From Bacillus sp. MUM 116 (GTDB lineage Bacteria > Bacillota > Bacilli > Bacillales > Cytobacillaceae), in assembly GCF_001866655.1 (NCBI RefSeq), contig NZ_MLYR01000046.1:62001-126000 (forward strand): 64,000 nucleotides of DNA. The letters are read 5' to 3'. Shown here piece after piece: positions 36,852-45,177 of this stretch; position 1 is the stretch's first letter, and the number at the start of each line of letters is the position of its first letter. A program made the position numbers and the translations under genes. The notes below the pieces were generated by a model. That model had not been told where the DNA came from and made no database searches. It saw only the letters and a program-made list of their open reading frames with translations.

Positions 36852-37670
36852 TTAGCTCTCCTTCCAGCCAATAAAACTCATCATTCTTCCTGACCTGCCT
36901 CTATCACGACGGTGAGAAAAAAATTCTCTTTCGTCGCAACTCGAGCACAATCCGGTCACAAGAATATTTTGATCGGGTACACCCGCTTTCATCAAGATTT
37001 GCCTATTAACCTCACGCAAATCTAATGAATACTGACCTTCATTTACTAAATTATATGGTTTTTTCTCGACATCTTCTAGTGCTTTTTCTACAAAATGAAT
37101 CACACGGTCATCTACAATATAACATTTTTCACAAATAGACGGTCCAATAGCCGCAAATATTTGATCAGGATTAATTCCTTCCGCTTTAAATGCCATAACC
37201 ATTTGGAAAGCAATTTCATTTACTGTTCCTTTCCATCCGGCGTGGGCGGCTCCAATCATGCGGTGTTCTGGCGCGATAAAAAAAAGAGGGACGCAGTCAG
37301 CAAAGCAGAGCGTTAATAAAATGCCTTCTTCATTTGTATAAAATCCATCCGTCCCTTTAAAAGAATGATCATAGTCAACAGATCCTTTTCCTCGATCTGT
37401 CTTCGTGACCTTTTGTATCACAATATCATGGATTTGTTCAGCCCCAACCCATTGGTTCAGAGGGAATTGCAGCATGTCAGCTACCCTCCCTCTGTTTGTA
37501 CAAACATGAACGGGGTTGTCCCCGACGTGAAACCCCATGTTTAGCTGCTCGTATTCTCCTTTTGAGTCTCCTCCATTTTTAGTTGATATACCGGCAACTA
37601 AACCTGGAAATTGCTCCATCCAGTTTTGTATGGTAAATACTGATTGATTTTCTTTAAAAAATGGTTCCAT
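36852..37670 (-). CDS. ylmD: Polyphenol oxidase/purine nucleoside phosphorylase family protein YlmD
   Basis: 272-residue member of the YfiH/LACC1 (multicopper-oxidase-like) family. Zinc/active-site motifs: [31 protein letters not shown]. Homologues act as purine nucleoside phosphorylases/adenosine deaminases with broad activity, and some have been called laccases; the real role here is unknown. It lies 7 bp before ylmE. N-terminus begins [15 protein letters not shown]. Confidence 0.93.
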   Translation of the reverse strand: MEPFFKENQSVFTIQNWMEQFPGLVAGISTKNGGDSKGEYEQLNMGFHVGDNPVHVCTNRGRVADMLQFPLNQWVGAEQIHDIVIQKVTKTDRGKGSVDYDHSFKGTDGFYTNEEGILLTLCFADCVPLFFIAPEHRMIGAAHAGWKGTVNEIAFQMVMAFKAEGINPDQIFAAIGPSICEKCYIVDDRVIHFVEKALEDVEKKPYNLVNEGQYSLDLREVNRQILMKAGVPDQNILVTGLCSSCDEREFFSHRRDRGRSGRMMSFIGWKES

Positions 37671-37746
37671 TCTTTAACCTCTTCTTTTTTCTTTAGTTTA
37701 CCATGAATAGCAAAAATGGTCACCGAAGGGCTAATGGATTCCTTTT

Positions 37747-38010
37747 TTATGCTTCATCTGAAACTTTTTCCTCAAAGCCTTTATAGCGAACCAATATTAC
37801 ATCTTGGCCAATTTTGATAATATTCTTCCAAGGAATAACGATATCTTGATCCTTACCAAATATACCCAGGACTCTGCCACTCCCGCTTATAACTACGGCC
37901 TCTATTCTTCCAGTTGATAAATTTATTTCAATATCGCCTATATTCCCTAGCCTTTTTCCATCCGATACATTGACAACATCTTTTATTTGAAAATCAGAAA
38001 TTTTAACCAT
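37747..38010 (-). CDS. ylmC: PRC-barrel protein YlmC/YmxH
   Basis: 87 residues forming a single PRC-barrel domain (SDFQIKDVVNVSDGKRLGNIGDIEINLSTGRI). YlmC/YmxH proteins are sporulation-linked and of unknown function. 76-bp gap to ylmD. In B. subtilis ylmA lies upstream between sigG and ylmC; here repeat copy C fills that gap. Confidence 0.92.
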   Translation of the reverse strand: MVKISDFQIKDVVNVSDGKRLGNIGDIEINLSTGRIEAVVISGSGRVLGIFGKDQDIVIPWKNIIKIGQDVILVRYKGFEEKVSDEA

Positions 38011-38087
38011 TCCTATTCACTCCCATTTTTCTATATACTATAGAGAATATATGATGAAAAAATGAGATTTATTTAAAAATGAACAAG

Positions 38088-38280
38088 AAAAAGCGGAAGC
38101 GACTTGGTCAGCCCCGACAAGGCTTTAGGTCCTTCAGTGAAGTCGTTCTTTAACTTCATCGGGATGCCTCCATCACTGAATTTTCATCCTTGAAGGCATG
38201 CGACGAGGTGAACAGTACTTCTTCGAATGCGCTTTGCCGAAGGAGCAGGATAGTAACCTCGCGGGGCTAGGCGCTGGATA
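38088..38280 (+). repeat. Interspersed repeat, copy C (full length)
   Basis: AGAAAAAGCGGAAGCGACTT left end, TCATCGGGATGCCTCCATCA core, right end GGGGCTAGGCGCTGGAT. It lies in the ylmC-sigG gap directly before the sigG terminator; that gap holds nothing else. Confidence 0.9.
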
Positions 38281-38285
38281 ATTAA

Positions 38286-38313
38286 ATAAAGCTGCCCAAA
38301 AGGACAGCTTTAA
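38286..38313 (-). terminator. Terminator overlapping the sigG stop
   Basis: Minus strand AAAGCTGTCC-TTTT-GGGCAGCTTT followed by ATTTAATT. The TAA stop of sigG is inside the 5' arm region. Confidence 0.8.
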
Positions 38314-39089
38314 TTTTGGATGTTTTTATTCATTTGCCGGATTGCGGCTTTCTCCAAGCGGGAAACTTGTGCTTGTGAAATGCCAATTTCATCGGCTACT
38401 TCCATCTGAGTCTTTCCTTGGAAGAACCTCTTTCTCAAGATTAATTTTTCGCGGTCATTTAATCGGCGCATGCCTTCTTTTAAAGCAATCTCTTCTATCC
38501 AGTGGATGTCTTTATTTCGTTCATCACTTAATTGATCCATTACATAAATAGGGTCGCCGCCATCATTATAAATCGGTTCGAAGAGAGAAACTGGATCTTG
38601 AATCGCATCAAGTGCAAAGACGATTTCTTCATGGGGAACTTCTAACACCTTCGCAATTTCCTCGGCAGTTGGTTCCCTTGATGTTTCGCTCATTAATCGT
38701 TCTCTAACCTGAAGAGCCTTATAAGCAATATCTCTCAGGGATCTGGAAACTCGAATCGGATTATTGTCACGTAAATACCGACGAATCTCTCCAATAATCA
38801 TAGGTACCGCATAAGTGGAAAACTTTACATTTTGACTTAAATCAAAGTTATCTATTGATTTCATAAGTCCAATACAGCCGACTTGAAACAGGTCATCAAC
38901 AAACTCGCCACGATTATTGAATCGTTGAATAACGCTTAACACGAGTCGCAAATTTCCGTTGACGAGCTTTTCACGGGCAGTTAGATCGCCCTCTTGCATT
39001 TGCTTGAAGAGTAATCTCATTTCTTCGTTTTTTAATACTGGAAGCTTTGATGTGTCCACACCGCAAATTTCAACTTTATTTCGAGTCAA
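38310..39089 (-). CDS. sigG: Late forespore sigma factor SigG (TTG start)
   Basis: RNA polymerase sigma-G, active in the engulfed forespore. 259 residues starting TTG at 39089 (MTRNKVEICGVDTSKLPVLKN), essentially the Bacillus SigG start. Sigma-70 region 2 holds DDLFQVGCIGLMKSIDNFDL and FSTYAVPMIIGEIRRYLRD; region 4 has the helix-turn-helix GKTQMEVADEIGISQAQVSRLEK. SD GGAGGG lies 8 bases before the TTG but is partly paired and shared with an out-of-frame ATG, see findings. Confidence 0.97.
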   Translation of the reverse strand: MTRNKVEICGVDTSKLPVLKNEEMRLLFKQMQEGDLTAREKLVNGNLRLVLSVIQRFNNRGEFVDDLFQVGCIGLMKSIDNFDLSQNVKFSTYAVPMIIGEIRRYLRDNNPIRVSRSLRDIAYKALQVRERLMSETSREPTAEEIAKVLEVPHEEIVFALDAIQDPVSLFEPIYNDGGDPIYVMDQLSDERNKDIHWIEEIALKEGMRRLNDREKLILRKRFFQGKTQMEVADEIGISQAQVSRLEKAAIRQMNKNIQN

Positions 39090-39128
39090 TCATTTTTCCC
39101 TCCTCACAGGAGCTGCTGTACAAAAAAC

Positions 39129-39156
39129 AGTATCTCCTTGAGCAGGAAAAATATGC
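39129..39156 (-). promoter_or_regulatory. Sigma-F/sigma-G-type promoter of sigG
   Basis: Minus strand GCATA (39156-39152), 14-bp spacer, GGAGATACTG (39137-39128). The latter matches the GGnnAnAnT forespore -10 at all fixed positions. About 40 bp before the sigG start. Confidence 0.75.
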
Positions 39157-39258
39157 ACTTTTCCTTTGTACCTGATTGACCCTAATTAAGCGAAAATCAT
39201 GATAATGTCCCGAAATTCTTAGCTTTTTTCTTTAGAAAAATTTTCTTTTTTTCCAAGA

Positions 39259-39978
39259 CTAAACCATTTTATTGAACTCTTTTCTTAATCGTTTGATAAT
39301 TCTTTTTTCTAGTCTCGAAATATAGGATTGGGAAATCCCCAGCATATCTGCCACATCTTTTTGGGTTTTTTCTTCCCCATTAGTCAGTCCGAAGCGAAGC
39401 TCCATAATTTGCTTTTCGCGATCTGTTAACTGATGAAGAGCTTTTGTTAAAAGCTTACGATCCACATTTGCTTCCAAATCCTTTGTAATGATATCATCAT
39501 CTGTCCCTAGTACATCAGAAAGTAATAATTCATTACCATCCCAATCAATATTTAATGGTTCATCAAATGATACCTCTGAACGAATTTTATTATTTCTTCT
39601 TAAGTACATCAGAATTTCATTTTCAATACATCTCGAGGCATATGTAGCAAGTTTAATTTTCTTTTCCGGGTTAAACGTATTAACAGCTTTAATTAAGCCG
39701 ATTGTACCAATACTGATTAAATCTTCAATATTAATCCCTGTATTTTCAAACTTTCTGGCAATATAAACAACAAGTCTTAGATTTCGCTCAATCAAAATGG
39801 ATCGTGCCGCTTTATCTCCGCCAGGTAATTTTTTTAAAAGCAGCTCTTCTTCATCTTTGCTTAATGGAGGAGGTAGTGCTTCGCTTCCGCCAATATAAAA
39901 AACTTCATCCGTTTTAAATCCTAATTTGATTAATAGTTTATACCAGTAATAGGCCAAGCGTAGTCTCCATTTTTTCAT
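39259..39978 (-). CDS. sigE: Mother-cell sigma factor SigE (pro-sigma-E)
   Basis: Made as an inactive precursor; SpoIIGA removes about the first 27-29 residues. 239 residues starting [22 protein letters not shown], the amphipathic pro-region, then [19 protein letters not shown]. Core regions [26 protein letters not shown] and the C-terminal helix-turn-helix [20 protein letters not shown] are intact. SD GGAGG at about 6 bases. Co-transcribed after spoIIGA with 45 bp between. Confidence 0.98.
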   Translation of the reverse strand: MKKWRLRLAYYWYKLLIKLGFKTDEVFYIGGSEALPPPLSKDEEELLLKKLPGGDKAARSILIERNLRLVVYIARKFENTGINIEDLISIGTIGLIKAVNTFNPEKKIKLATYASRCIENEILMYLRRNNKIRSEVSFDEPLNIDWDGNELLLSDVLGTDDDIITKDLEANVDRKLLTKALHQLTDREKQIMELRFGLTNGEEKTQKDVADMLGISQSYISRLEKRIIKRLRKEFNKMV

Positions 39979-40023
39979 GCAAGTTCCTCCTTCTAAAAAT
40001 ATGTTTTTCAGAGTATAGTAATA

Positions 40024-40947
40024 TTAACTTACTTTCACTGTTTTCCCTGGCTGTCTGGGTCCAGTAAGCATTTTTGGATGGACGATGCATTGGAAGGCAT
40101 CATCGGGAGAAAGCTCTTGCATAGTAAACGATACAAGACCCTTTTCACAAAGAAAGCAATCACCGTTTTTCTCAATTAAAATAGAGTCAGGCTTTACCGC
40201 CATAATTAGCTGATGCTCTTGTCCAACCACGCGATAAGGAATAATTCGAAGCTTGTTTTGCCAATCTGAAGGAAACTCTTCCTCTCCCATTAATAACGTC
40301 TCCGTGTTAGCTGCCATCTGTTTTATTGGTTCTGACATTCCCTCCATTTGATTTTTAATTGAAATAAACATAACGGGAAGTTTCGTTAAAGGATCATACA
40401 GTTGATTTCCGCTATCCACCAATCCTTTGAATACATATGTCTCAGAATTGATCGTCAGGCTGACACTGACAATTTGGTCAAACTGAATCTTCGTCATCTC
40501 CATCCCTTCCACATTCTTTTTTGAGAAGTGCCATGCAATCGGGAACCCGATAAAAACAAACATCCAGCTGATTGGATCCCCAAATCCCTTTAATCCCGCA
40601 AGCAACAGGGAGTCTGTCTGAAGGAAATAGTGCGCCCCAATTAGAGCACCACCAATTAAAAACGTTGAAACATATAAGGTCATTAGTGCTTTAATAAAAA
40701 AAACCAGACGTTTATATCCAAACGTGACAAGAATCATCAAAACGGAAAAGAGAAGTTTTGTAATCGGGTGGTTTGAATAGTCATGTACGGGTGTAAAAGA
40801 TAATAAGATGATCAGGGACCCGATAAATCCACCAGATAACAACCTCCATAAACGAATTGTTCTCTTTAAAAAAATCGCCGTTAAAAAAAGGAGTAGACTA
40901 TCAAATAAAAGGTTTAGGGCCCAGATTATATCTAAATAAACAACCAA
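40024..40947 (-). CDS. spoIIGA: Pro-sigma-E processing protease SpoIIGA (TTG start)
   Basis: Membrane aspartic protease that activates SigE after signalling from the forespore. I take TTG at 40947 (MVVYLDIIWALNLLFDSLLL), preceded by GGGGGAAG; upstream in-frame codons do not match the family. 307 residues: five membrane helices (about 1-145), then a cytoplasmic protease domain with the catalytic motif GLVDSGNQLYDPLT (Asp178). First gene of spoIIG. Confidence 0.94.
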   Translation of the reverse strand: MVVYLDIIWALNLLFDSLLLFLTAIFLKRTIRLWRLLSGGFIGSLIILLSFTPVHDYSNHPITKLLFSVLMILVTFGYKRLVFFIKALMTLYVSTFLIGGALIGAHYFLQTDSLLLAGLKGFGDPISWMFVFIGFPIAWHFSKKNVEGMEMTKIQFDQIVSVSLTINSETYVFKGLVDSGNQLYDPLTKLPVMFISIKNQMEGMSEPIKQMAANTETLLMGEEEFPSDWQNKLRIIPYRVVGQEHQLIMAVKPDSILIEKNGDCFLCEKGLVSFTMQELSPDDAFQCIVHPKMLTGPRQPGKTVKVS

Positions 40948-41036
40948 ACAGCTTCCCCCTTCATTGATTCCCCCAAAAATAATAATGAACACTCATTCCC
41001 TTTTCTATTAATCTGTATTTATCTTGTTTAGGAAAA

Positions 41037-41070
41037 AGTATAACTCACATTGAGCGCTGAAGTGTGTCAC
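41037..41070 (-). promoter_or_regulatory. spoIIG promoter with 22-bp spacer
   Basis: Minus strand GTGACA (41070-41065), 22-bp spacer, TATACT (41042-41037). The unusually long 22-bp spacing is a known trait of the B. subtilis spoIIG promoter, which needs Spo0A~P. Confidence 0.7.
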
Positions 41071-41117
41071 TTTCTGTAATCAAAAAAGCAGAAATTTTCA
41101 CTAGATGTCAGGGATTT

Positions 41118-41124
41118 TGTCGTA
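41118..41124. promoter_or_regulatory. Spo0A box-like site upstream of spoIIGA
   Basis: TGTCGTA on the plus strand, one mismatch from the 0A box TGTCGAA, about 80 bp upstream of the -10. The position is similar to the distal 0A site of B. subtilis spoIIG. Weaker similarity exists near the -35 (minus strand TACAGAA). Confidence 0.45.
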
Positions 41125-41135
41125 TTTTTCCAAAA

Positions 41136-41197
41136 AAAAGCGGAAGTGCCTGTTTAGCGATGTATGGACTGGAGCTGGACAATTCTCAAAGAGGATG
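41136..41197 (+). repeat. Interspersed repeat, copy F (internally deleted remnant)
   Basis: Left end AAAAAAGCGGAAGTGCCTG and right end CTGGAGCTGGACAATTCTC are both kept but the core between is gone; only about 60 bp remain. It lies in the ftsZ-spoIIGA gap (40948-41271) with the spoIIG promoter and ftsZ terminator. Confidence 0.7.
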
Positions 41198-41220
41198 CAA
41201 TTCTTCCTTATCATTCAATA

Positions 41221-41262
41221 AAAGAAAAGGCGCAGTCCATTAATGGACTGCACCTTTTCTTT
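41221..41262 (-). terminator. Terminator after ftsZ
   Basis: A near-perfect palindrome: AAAGAAAAGG-x-GCAGTCCATT / AATGGACTGC-x-CCTTTTCTTT, one mismatch in 21 pairs, with T-runs on both sides. It separates ftsAZ from the spoIIG operon. Confidence 0.9.
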
Positions 41263-41271
41263 TAATAGATC

Positions 41272-42411
41272 CTATCTTCTACGGTTACGATTTCTTAAGA
41301 AAGTTGGAATATCTAAAGCTTCTTCCTGAGAACCATTTGCGTTTGTATTTCGAACTGATTCTTGTGGAAATTCTTCACGCTTTGGCTCTCTTTTAACGTT
41401 TCCGATTGATGGTTTAACCTGGCCAAATGATGGACGGGCCGCTTTCGGCTGCATGACTTCCTCATTAAATCCGGTAGCAATAACAGTAACGATGATTTCA
41501 TCCTTTAAATTATCATTAATAACAGAACCAAAAATCATGTTTACTTCCTGGTCAGAAGCTGACGCAACAATATCGGCTGCCTCTTGGACTTCATATAAGC
41601 TCAAGTTAGAACCACCGGTAATGTTCATCAACACACCCTGTGCACCATCAATAGATGTTTCAAGTAATGGGGAACTAATTGCTTTCTTCGCAGCTTCGGC
41701 TGCACGATTTTCCCCAGATGCAATCCCAATCCCCATTAATGCCGAACCTTTATTCGACATAATGGTTTTTACGTCCGCAAAGTCCAAGTTAATTAGTCCT
41801 GGGACAGCGATTAAGTCAGAAATACCTTGTACCCCTTGACGAAGAACATTATCCGCTTCACGAAATGCTTCAAGCATTGGTGTACTCTTATCAACTATTT
41901 CTAAAAGACGGTCGTTAGGAATGACAATTAAGGTATCTACCGCTTCTTTCATAGCCGCAATTCCACCGGATGCCTGTGTCGAACGTTTTTTACCTTCAAA
42001 GGTAAAAGGACGGGTAACAACACCGACTGTCAAAGCCCCAAGTTGTCGGGCTATTTGAGCAATAACAGGCGCCGCTCCGGTACCAGTACCGCCACCCATT
42101 CCGGCTGTAACGAATACCATATCCGCTCCGCGCAAAGCTTCTTCTAATTGTTCCTTGCTTTCTTCAGCAGCTTTCTTACCTACTTCCGGATTGGCCCCGG
42201 CACCTAGGCCTCTGGTCAATTTTCCGCCAATTTGCATCTTCACTTCTGCCTTTGATAGATTTAAGGCCTGTGCATCCGTATTCACTGCAATAAATTCAAC
42301 GCCTTGAACCCCATGTTCAATCATACGGTTGACTGCGTTATTTCCGCCCCCGCCAACACCGATTACTTTTATTGTAGCAAGAGAATCTAAATTGGTATCG
42401 AACTCTAACAT
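41272..42411 (-). CDS. ftsZ: Cell-division GTPase FtsZ
   Basis: Tubulin-like GTPase forming the Z-ring. 379 residues: tubulin signature GGGTGTG (106-112), T7 loop NLDFADVKT (catalysis of the neighbouring subunit), a linker from about 315, and the C-terminal peptide DIPTFLRNR followed by basic RRR. That peptide contacts FtsA, SepF and other partners, several encoded here. 41 bp after ftsA. bpr, which follows ftsZ in B. subtilis, is absent. Confidence 0.98.
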   Translation of the reverse strand: MLEFDTNLDSLATIKVIGVGGGGNNAVNRMIEHGVQGVEFIAVNTDAQALNLSKAEVKMQIGGKLTRGLGAGANPEVGKKAAEESKEQLEEALRGADMVFVTAGMGGGTGTGAAPVIAQIARQLGALTVGVVTRPFTFEGKKRSTQASGGIAAMKEAVDTLIVIPNDRLLEIVDKSTPMLEAFREADNVLRQGVQGISDLIAVPGLINLDFADVKTIMSNKGSALMGIGIASGENRAAEAAKKAISSPLLETSIDGAQGVLMNITGGSNLSLYEVQEAADIVASASDQEVNMIFGSVINDNLKDEIIVTVIATGFNEEVMQPKAARPSFGQVKPSIGNVKREPKREEFPQESVRNTNANGSQEEALDIPTFLRNRNRRR

Positions 42412-42452
42412 GACAAATCCTCCCTAATTCGTCGATTTTCCTTTTCGTATGC

Positions 42453-43745
42453 TTATTCGAAAAAGTAACCAAGGATTTTTTTTACTTTTGATGACATTTT
42501 TTCTTCTGGCTGCTTTTCTACCTTTGCTTTTGGCTGTTGTTGTTGTTGTTGTTTTGGGACTTTCTTTTCAATCGGTTCCGAAACTGGCGATGGTGCAGCA
42601 ACAGTCCCCCCTGGTAATCTAGCATTCTTGTAAGCATATTTTATTAAACCAACAGCTGTCGTATATTGAGGCTCTCTTACTCCAATATAATCAGGTATTG
42701 CTATGCGAACTCTATTTTGCAATATCACCTGGGCAAGTTCCAGTACGCCTTGCATATTTGCGATTCCTCCGGTCAACACATACCCGCCAGGCAAATTATT
42801 AAAGCCTTTCCGTTTCATTTCATGTAAAATCAAGTCAAAGATTTCTTCTAATCTTGCTTCGATTATGTCCGAAATTTCAAGCTGGTTAAATTGTTGATGC
42901 TGATCGCTTCCGATAATCGGAACACTGAAAACTTCATCTTCTGAAGCTTCATCATAGAAAGCATGTCCATTTTTAATCTTTATTTTTTCCGCATCCTCGG
43001 TAGAGGTACATAAAACCTTTGACAGATCATTTGTAATATGATCTCCGCCTACCGGCAAAACACTTGTTGATTTCAAATGACCTTGTTCGAAGACCGCCAA
43101 AGTCGTTGAACCGCCGCCAAGGTCAATTAAGGCCACACCGAGATTTTTTTCATCCTTTGACAAGGCAAAGGAACCGGCTGCGAGCGGCTGAAGGGTTATA
43201 TCTAGAATTTCCAGACCTGCCCGTTCAACACATCTAAGTGTATTATGCAGAATGGTTTTAGAACCGGTAATAATGGTCCCTTCCATTTCTAAACGGACGC
43301 CAATCATTCCACGCGGATCATTAATTTCATCAAGTCCATCGACAATAAATTGTTTGGAAACTACCCCGATAATTTCTCTCTCGGGCGGAATGGAAACCAC
43401 TTGGGCCGCATCGATCACCCTTAGAACATCATCATTGGTAATTTCTCGATTTGGACTAGAAACGGCGACAACCCCATGACAAGGCTGAAGCATGACATGA
43501 TTCCCCGTGATTCCGACAATAACCTGTCTGATTTCCATCCCAATCATTCTTTCTGCCTGCTCGATTGCTTTCTTTATTGAATGAACGGTTTCATCTATAT
43601 CTACAATTGATCCTTTACGCAAACCTTCCGACTTTACATTCCCGACACCAATTATATTTAATGCGTCATTGACCATTTCACCAATGATAACTTTTACACT
43701 GGATGTACCGATGTCAAGACTAACATATATTTCATTGCTGTTCAT
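42453..43745 (-). CDS. ftsA: Cell-division actin-like ATPase FtsA
   Basis: Links FtsZ to the membrane. 430 residues: actin-like fold starting SNEIYVSLDIGTSSVKVIIG, ATP-binding LIDLGGGSTTLAVFE and LTGGIANMQG, then a Gln/Lys/Pro-rich linker with a run of six glutamines, and a C-terminal amphipathic helix SSKVKKILGYFFE for membrane binding. SD AGGAGGTGCC before the ATG. The glutamine run is coded by a CAA triplet repeat, see findings. Confidence 0.97.
   Translation of the reverse strand: MNSNEIYVSLDIGTSSVKVIIGEMVNDALNIIGVGNVKSEGLRKGSIVDIDETVHSIKKAIEQAERMIGMEIRQVIVGITGNHVMLQPCHGVVAVSSPNREITNDDVLRVIDAAQVVSIPPEREIIGVVSKQFIVDGLDEINDPRGMIGVRLEMEGTIITGSKTILHNTLRCVERAGLEILDITLQPLAAGSFALSKDEKNLGVALIDLGGGSTTLAVFEQGHLKSTSVLPVGGDHITNDLSKVLCTSTEDAEKIKIKNGHAFYDEASEDEVFSVPIIGSDQHQQFNQLEISDIIEARLEEIFDLILHEMKRKGFNNLPGGYVLTGGIANMQGVLELAQVILQNRVRIAIPDYIGVREPQYTTAVGLIKYAYKNARLPGGTVAAPSPVSEPIEKKVPKQQQQQQPKAKVEKQPEEKMSSKVKKILGYFFE
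42534..42551 (-). repeat. CAA triplet repeat in ftsA
   Basis: Five CAA codons and one CAG on the minus strand encode six consecutive glutamines in the FtsA C-terminal linker, upstream of the membrane helix. Confidence 0.95.
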
Positions 43746-43832
43746 TCTTTGGCACCTCCTTTAGCATTCCTTCAGTCGAACAACAATTTTATTTTGTTCA
43801 AGAACAGATTCAATTACATATCTTATAAAATT

Positions 43833-43859
43833 ATTCGTCACAACTAAATGATTCCCTTT
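43833..43859 (-). promoter_or_regulatory. Possible sigma-H promoter of ftsA-ftsZ
   Basis: Minus strand AAAGGGAAT (43859-43851), 13-bp spacer, CGAAT (43837-43833), close to sigma-H consensus RnAGGAnnT / nGAAT with one mismatch. In B. subtilis ftsAZ has a sigma-H promoter (p2) for polar division at sporulation. Confidence 0.55.
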
Positions 43860-43867
43860 AAAATTCG

Positions 43868-44233
43868 TCAACTTTTTTCTAATTTTTCTTTGTTAGATGA
43901 CCATTTTGCAATTAAAATTCTTCGAATAACAGCAATATTTTGAAATAACCTGACTCCAAAAGCAAATACTGCCGCTAAATACAAGTCTACACCAAGATGG
44001 ACACCTAGAAAAGCTAAACTTGCTGCTAAGATTATATTAAAAAAGAAACCCGAAACAAATACTTTTTCATCATAAATATTTTGCAGATTTGCCCGAATCC
44101 CGCCAAACAAAGTATCCAAAGCAGCGAGAACTGCGATCGATAAATAATTTGAATATTCTTCGGGGATTCGGACTTCTGTAGATAATCCGAGAACAGTTCC
44201 AATGATTAATCCAAGTATGGGAAGCCACATCAA
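43868..44233 (-). CDS. sbp: Small basic protein Sbp (DUF1290)
   Basis: 121 residues, three to four membrane helices, basic C-terminus (RRILIAKWSSNKEKLEKS). Family stretch PEEYSNYLSIAVLAALDTLFGGIRANLQNIYDEKVF. Function unknown; always next to ylxX and ftsA in Bacillus. Overlaps ylxX by 4 bp. Confidence 0.92.
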   Translation of the reverse strand: MMWLPILGLIIGTVLGLSTEVRIPEEYSNYLSIAVLAALDTLFGGIRANLQNIYDEKVFVSGFFFNIILAASLAFLGVHLGVDLYLAAVFAFGVRLFQNIAVIRRILIAKWSSNKEKLEKS

Positions 44234-44976
44234 TGATTGCCTCCTTCATTCCCTTTAACCGGCTCCATATAACGAATACGTATTGGATTTTCATAAGCAG
44301 GAACCGTCACTTTTGTTTTGGGCGAAGATACGATTAATCTTAAATTTTCAACATAAAACTCTTCAATTGACTTAGATACCTTCATGCGATTATACAGTTT
44401 TTCCGCAGTATCGATACTGTCGACAACTACTTTTACTTCTATTGGCAGACTGTTAATTGTATGTCCGTCAATTTTTGTTTGGCCATTGATATCACGAATA
44501 ACGGTAGTGTTAATAACTCTTTGTCCGTCAATCGAAACAAATTTCGCCTCATACATATTTAATTCATTCAATAATCTTTGTAAAAGATCTGGAGGAACCT
44601 CCCTGGTTACAGGAGCCCCTAATTCAATTTCCTCAAGAGCAGGTTCAATTTTTAAGGTAATACCGGGATCTGTAACTTTGGTTAAACCGGCTTCTACCTT
44701 TAATTCATTCAATGTTTCCTTAAGGACTTGTTCCTTACTTTGCTTATGTTTTGATTCATATGCAGTCAATTTTTCCTCATTTGAACGAATTTCACTTAAG
44801 AGTGCCGACTCCAGTTCCTTCTCCTTCAACAAATCTTCACGAATTTCCCATATATCTCTTGTATCACGATCTACCGGTTTTTTAATCGTTTGAAATTGAA
44901 TCGCAATCATAAAACCGATGATGGCCATGATTAAAGTAAAGCTTAAGTTTTTTTGAGGTTTGTCCACTTTTTTCAC
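44230..44976 (-). CDS. ylxX: DUF881 membrane protein YlxX
   Basis: 248 residues: one N-terminal membrane helix (about 12-28, LSFTLIMAIIGFMIAIQF), a coiled coil (about 45-95), and an extracellular DUF881 domain with LLNELNMYEAKFVSIDGQRVIN. GTG start at 44976; a second GTG three codons later with AGGTG upstream is possible. A paralogue of ylxW next door. Role unknown, linked to division by location. Confidence 0.9.
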   Translation of the reverse strand: MKKVDKPQKNLSFTLIMAIIGFMIAIQFQTIKKPVDRDTRDIWEIREDLLKEKELESALLSEIRSNEEKLTAYESKHKQSKEQVLKETLNELKVEAGLTKVTDPGITLKIEPALEEIELGAPVTREVPPDLLQRLLNELNMYEAKFVSIDGQRVINTTVIRDINGQTKIDGHTINSLPIEVKVVVDSIDTAEKLYNRMKVSKSIEEFYVENLRLIVSSPKTKVTVPAYENPIRIRYMEPVKGNEGGNH

Positions 44977-44988
44977 CTAACCTTTTAT

Positions 44989-45123
44989 AAGAAAAGCGCA
45001 AGCGCCTTGGTCAGCCTCAGGCATAGCACAAACCAAGCCGGCCGAAAGGTTGTTCTTTAACCTTTTGGACGGATTGGCTTGTGACCTCGAGGGGCAGGAC
45101 GCTTGCGCTGGACAATTCTCGAA
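44989..45123 (+). repeat. Interspersed repeat, copy D (short-core variant)
   Basis: AAGAAAAGCGCAAGCGCCTT left end and GACGCTTGCGCTGGACAATT right end, which are inverted complements (AGCGCAAGCG/CGCTTGCGCT). The core (CATAGCACAAACCAAGCCGG, ACCTTTTGGACGGATTGG) differs from copies A-C. Located between ylxW and ylxX. Confidence 0.88.
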
Positions 45124-45177
45124 GTCGACATTTTCTTTCTTATCTTAAAATATTAAAATGTGGACATACTTAAGAGC

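Noticed and set aside
43866-43871. Third TTGACG overlapping a stop codon (sbp), as for pyr and ileS
   Set aside because: The spacing leads to TTTAGT or TTAGTT, not a fair -10, so not counted as a promoter.
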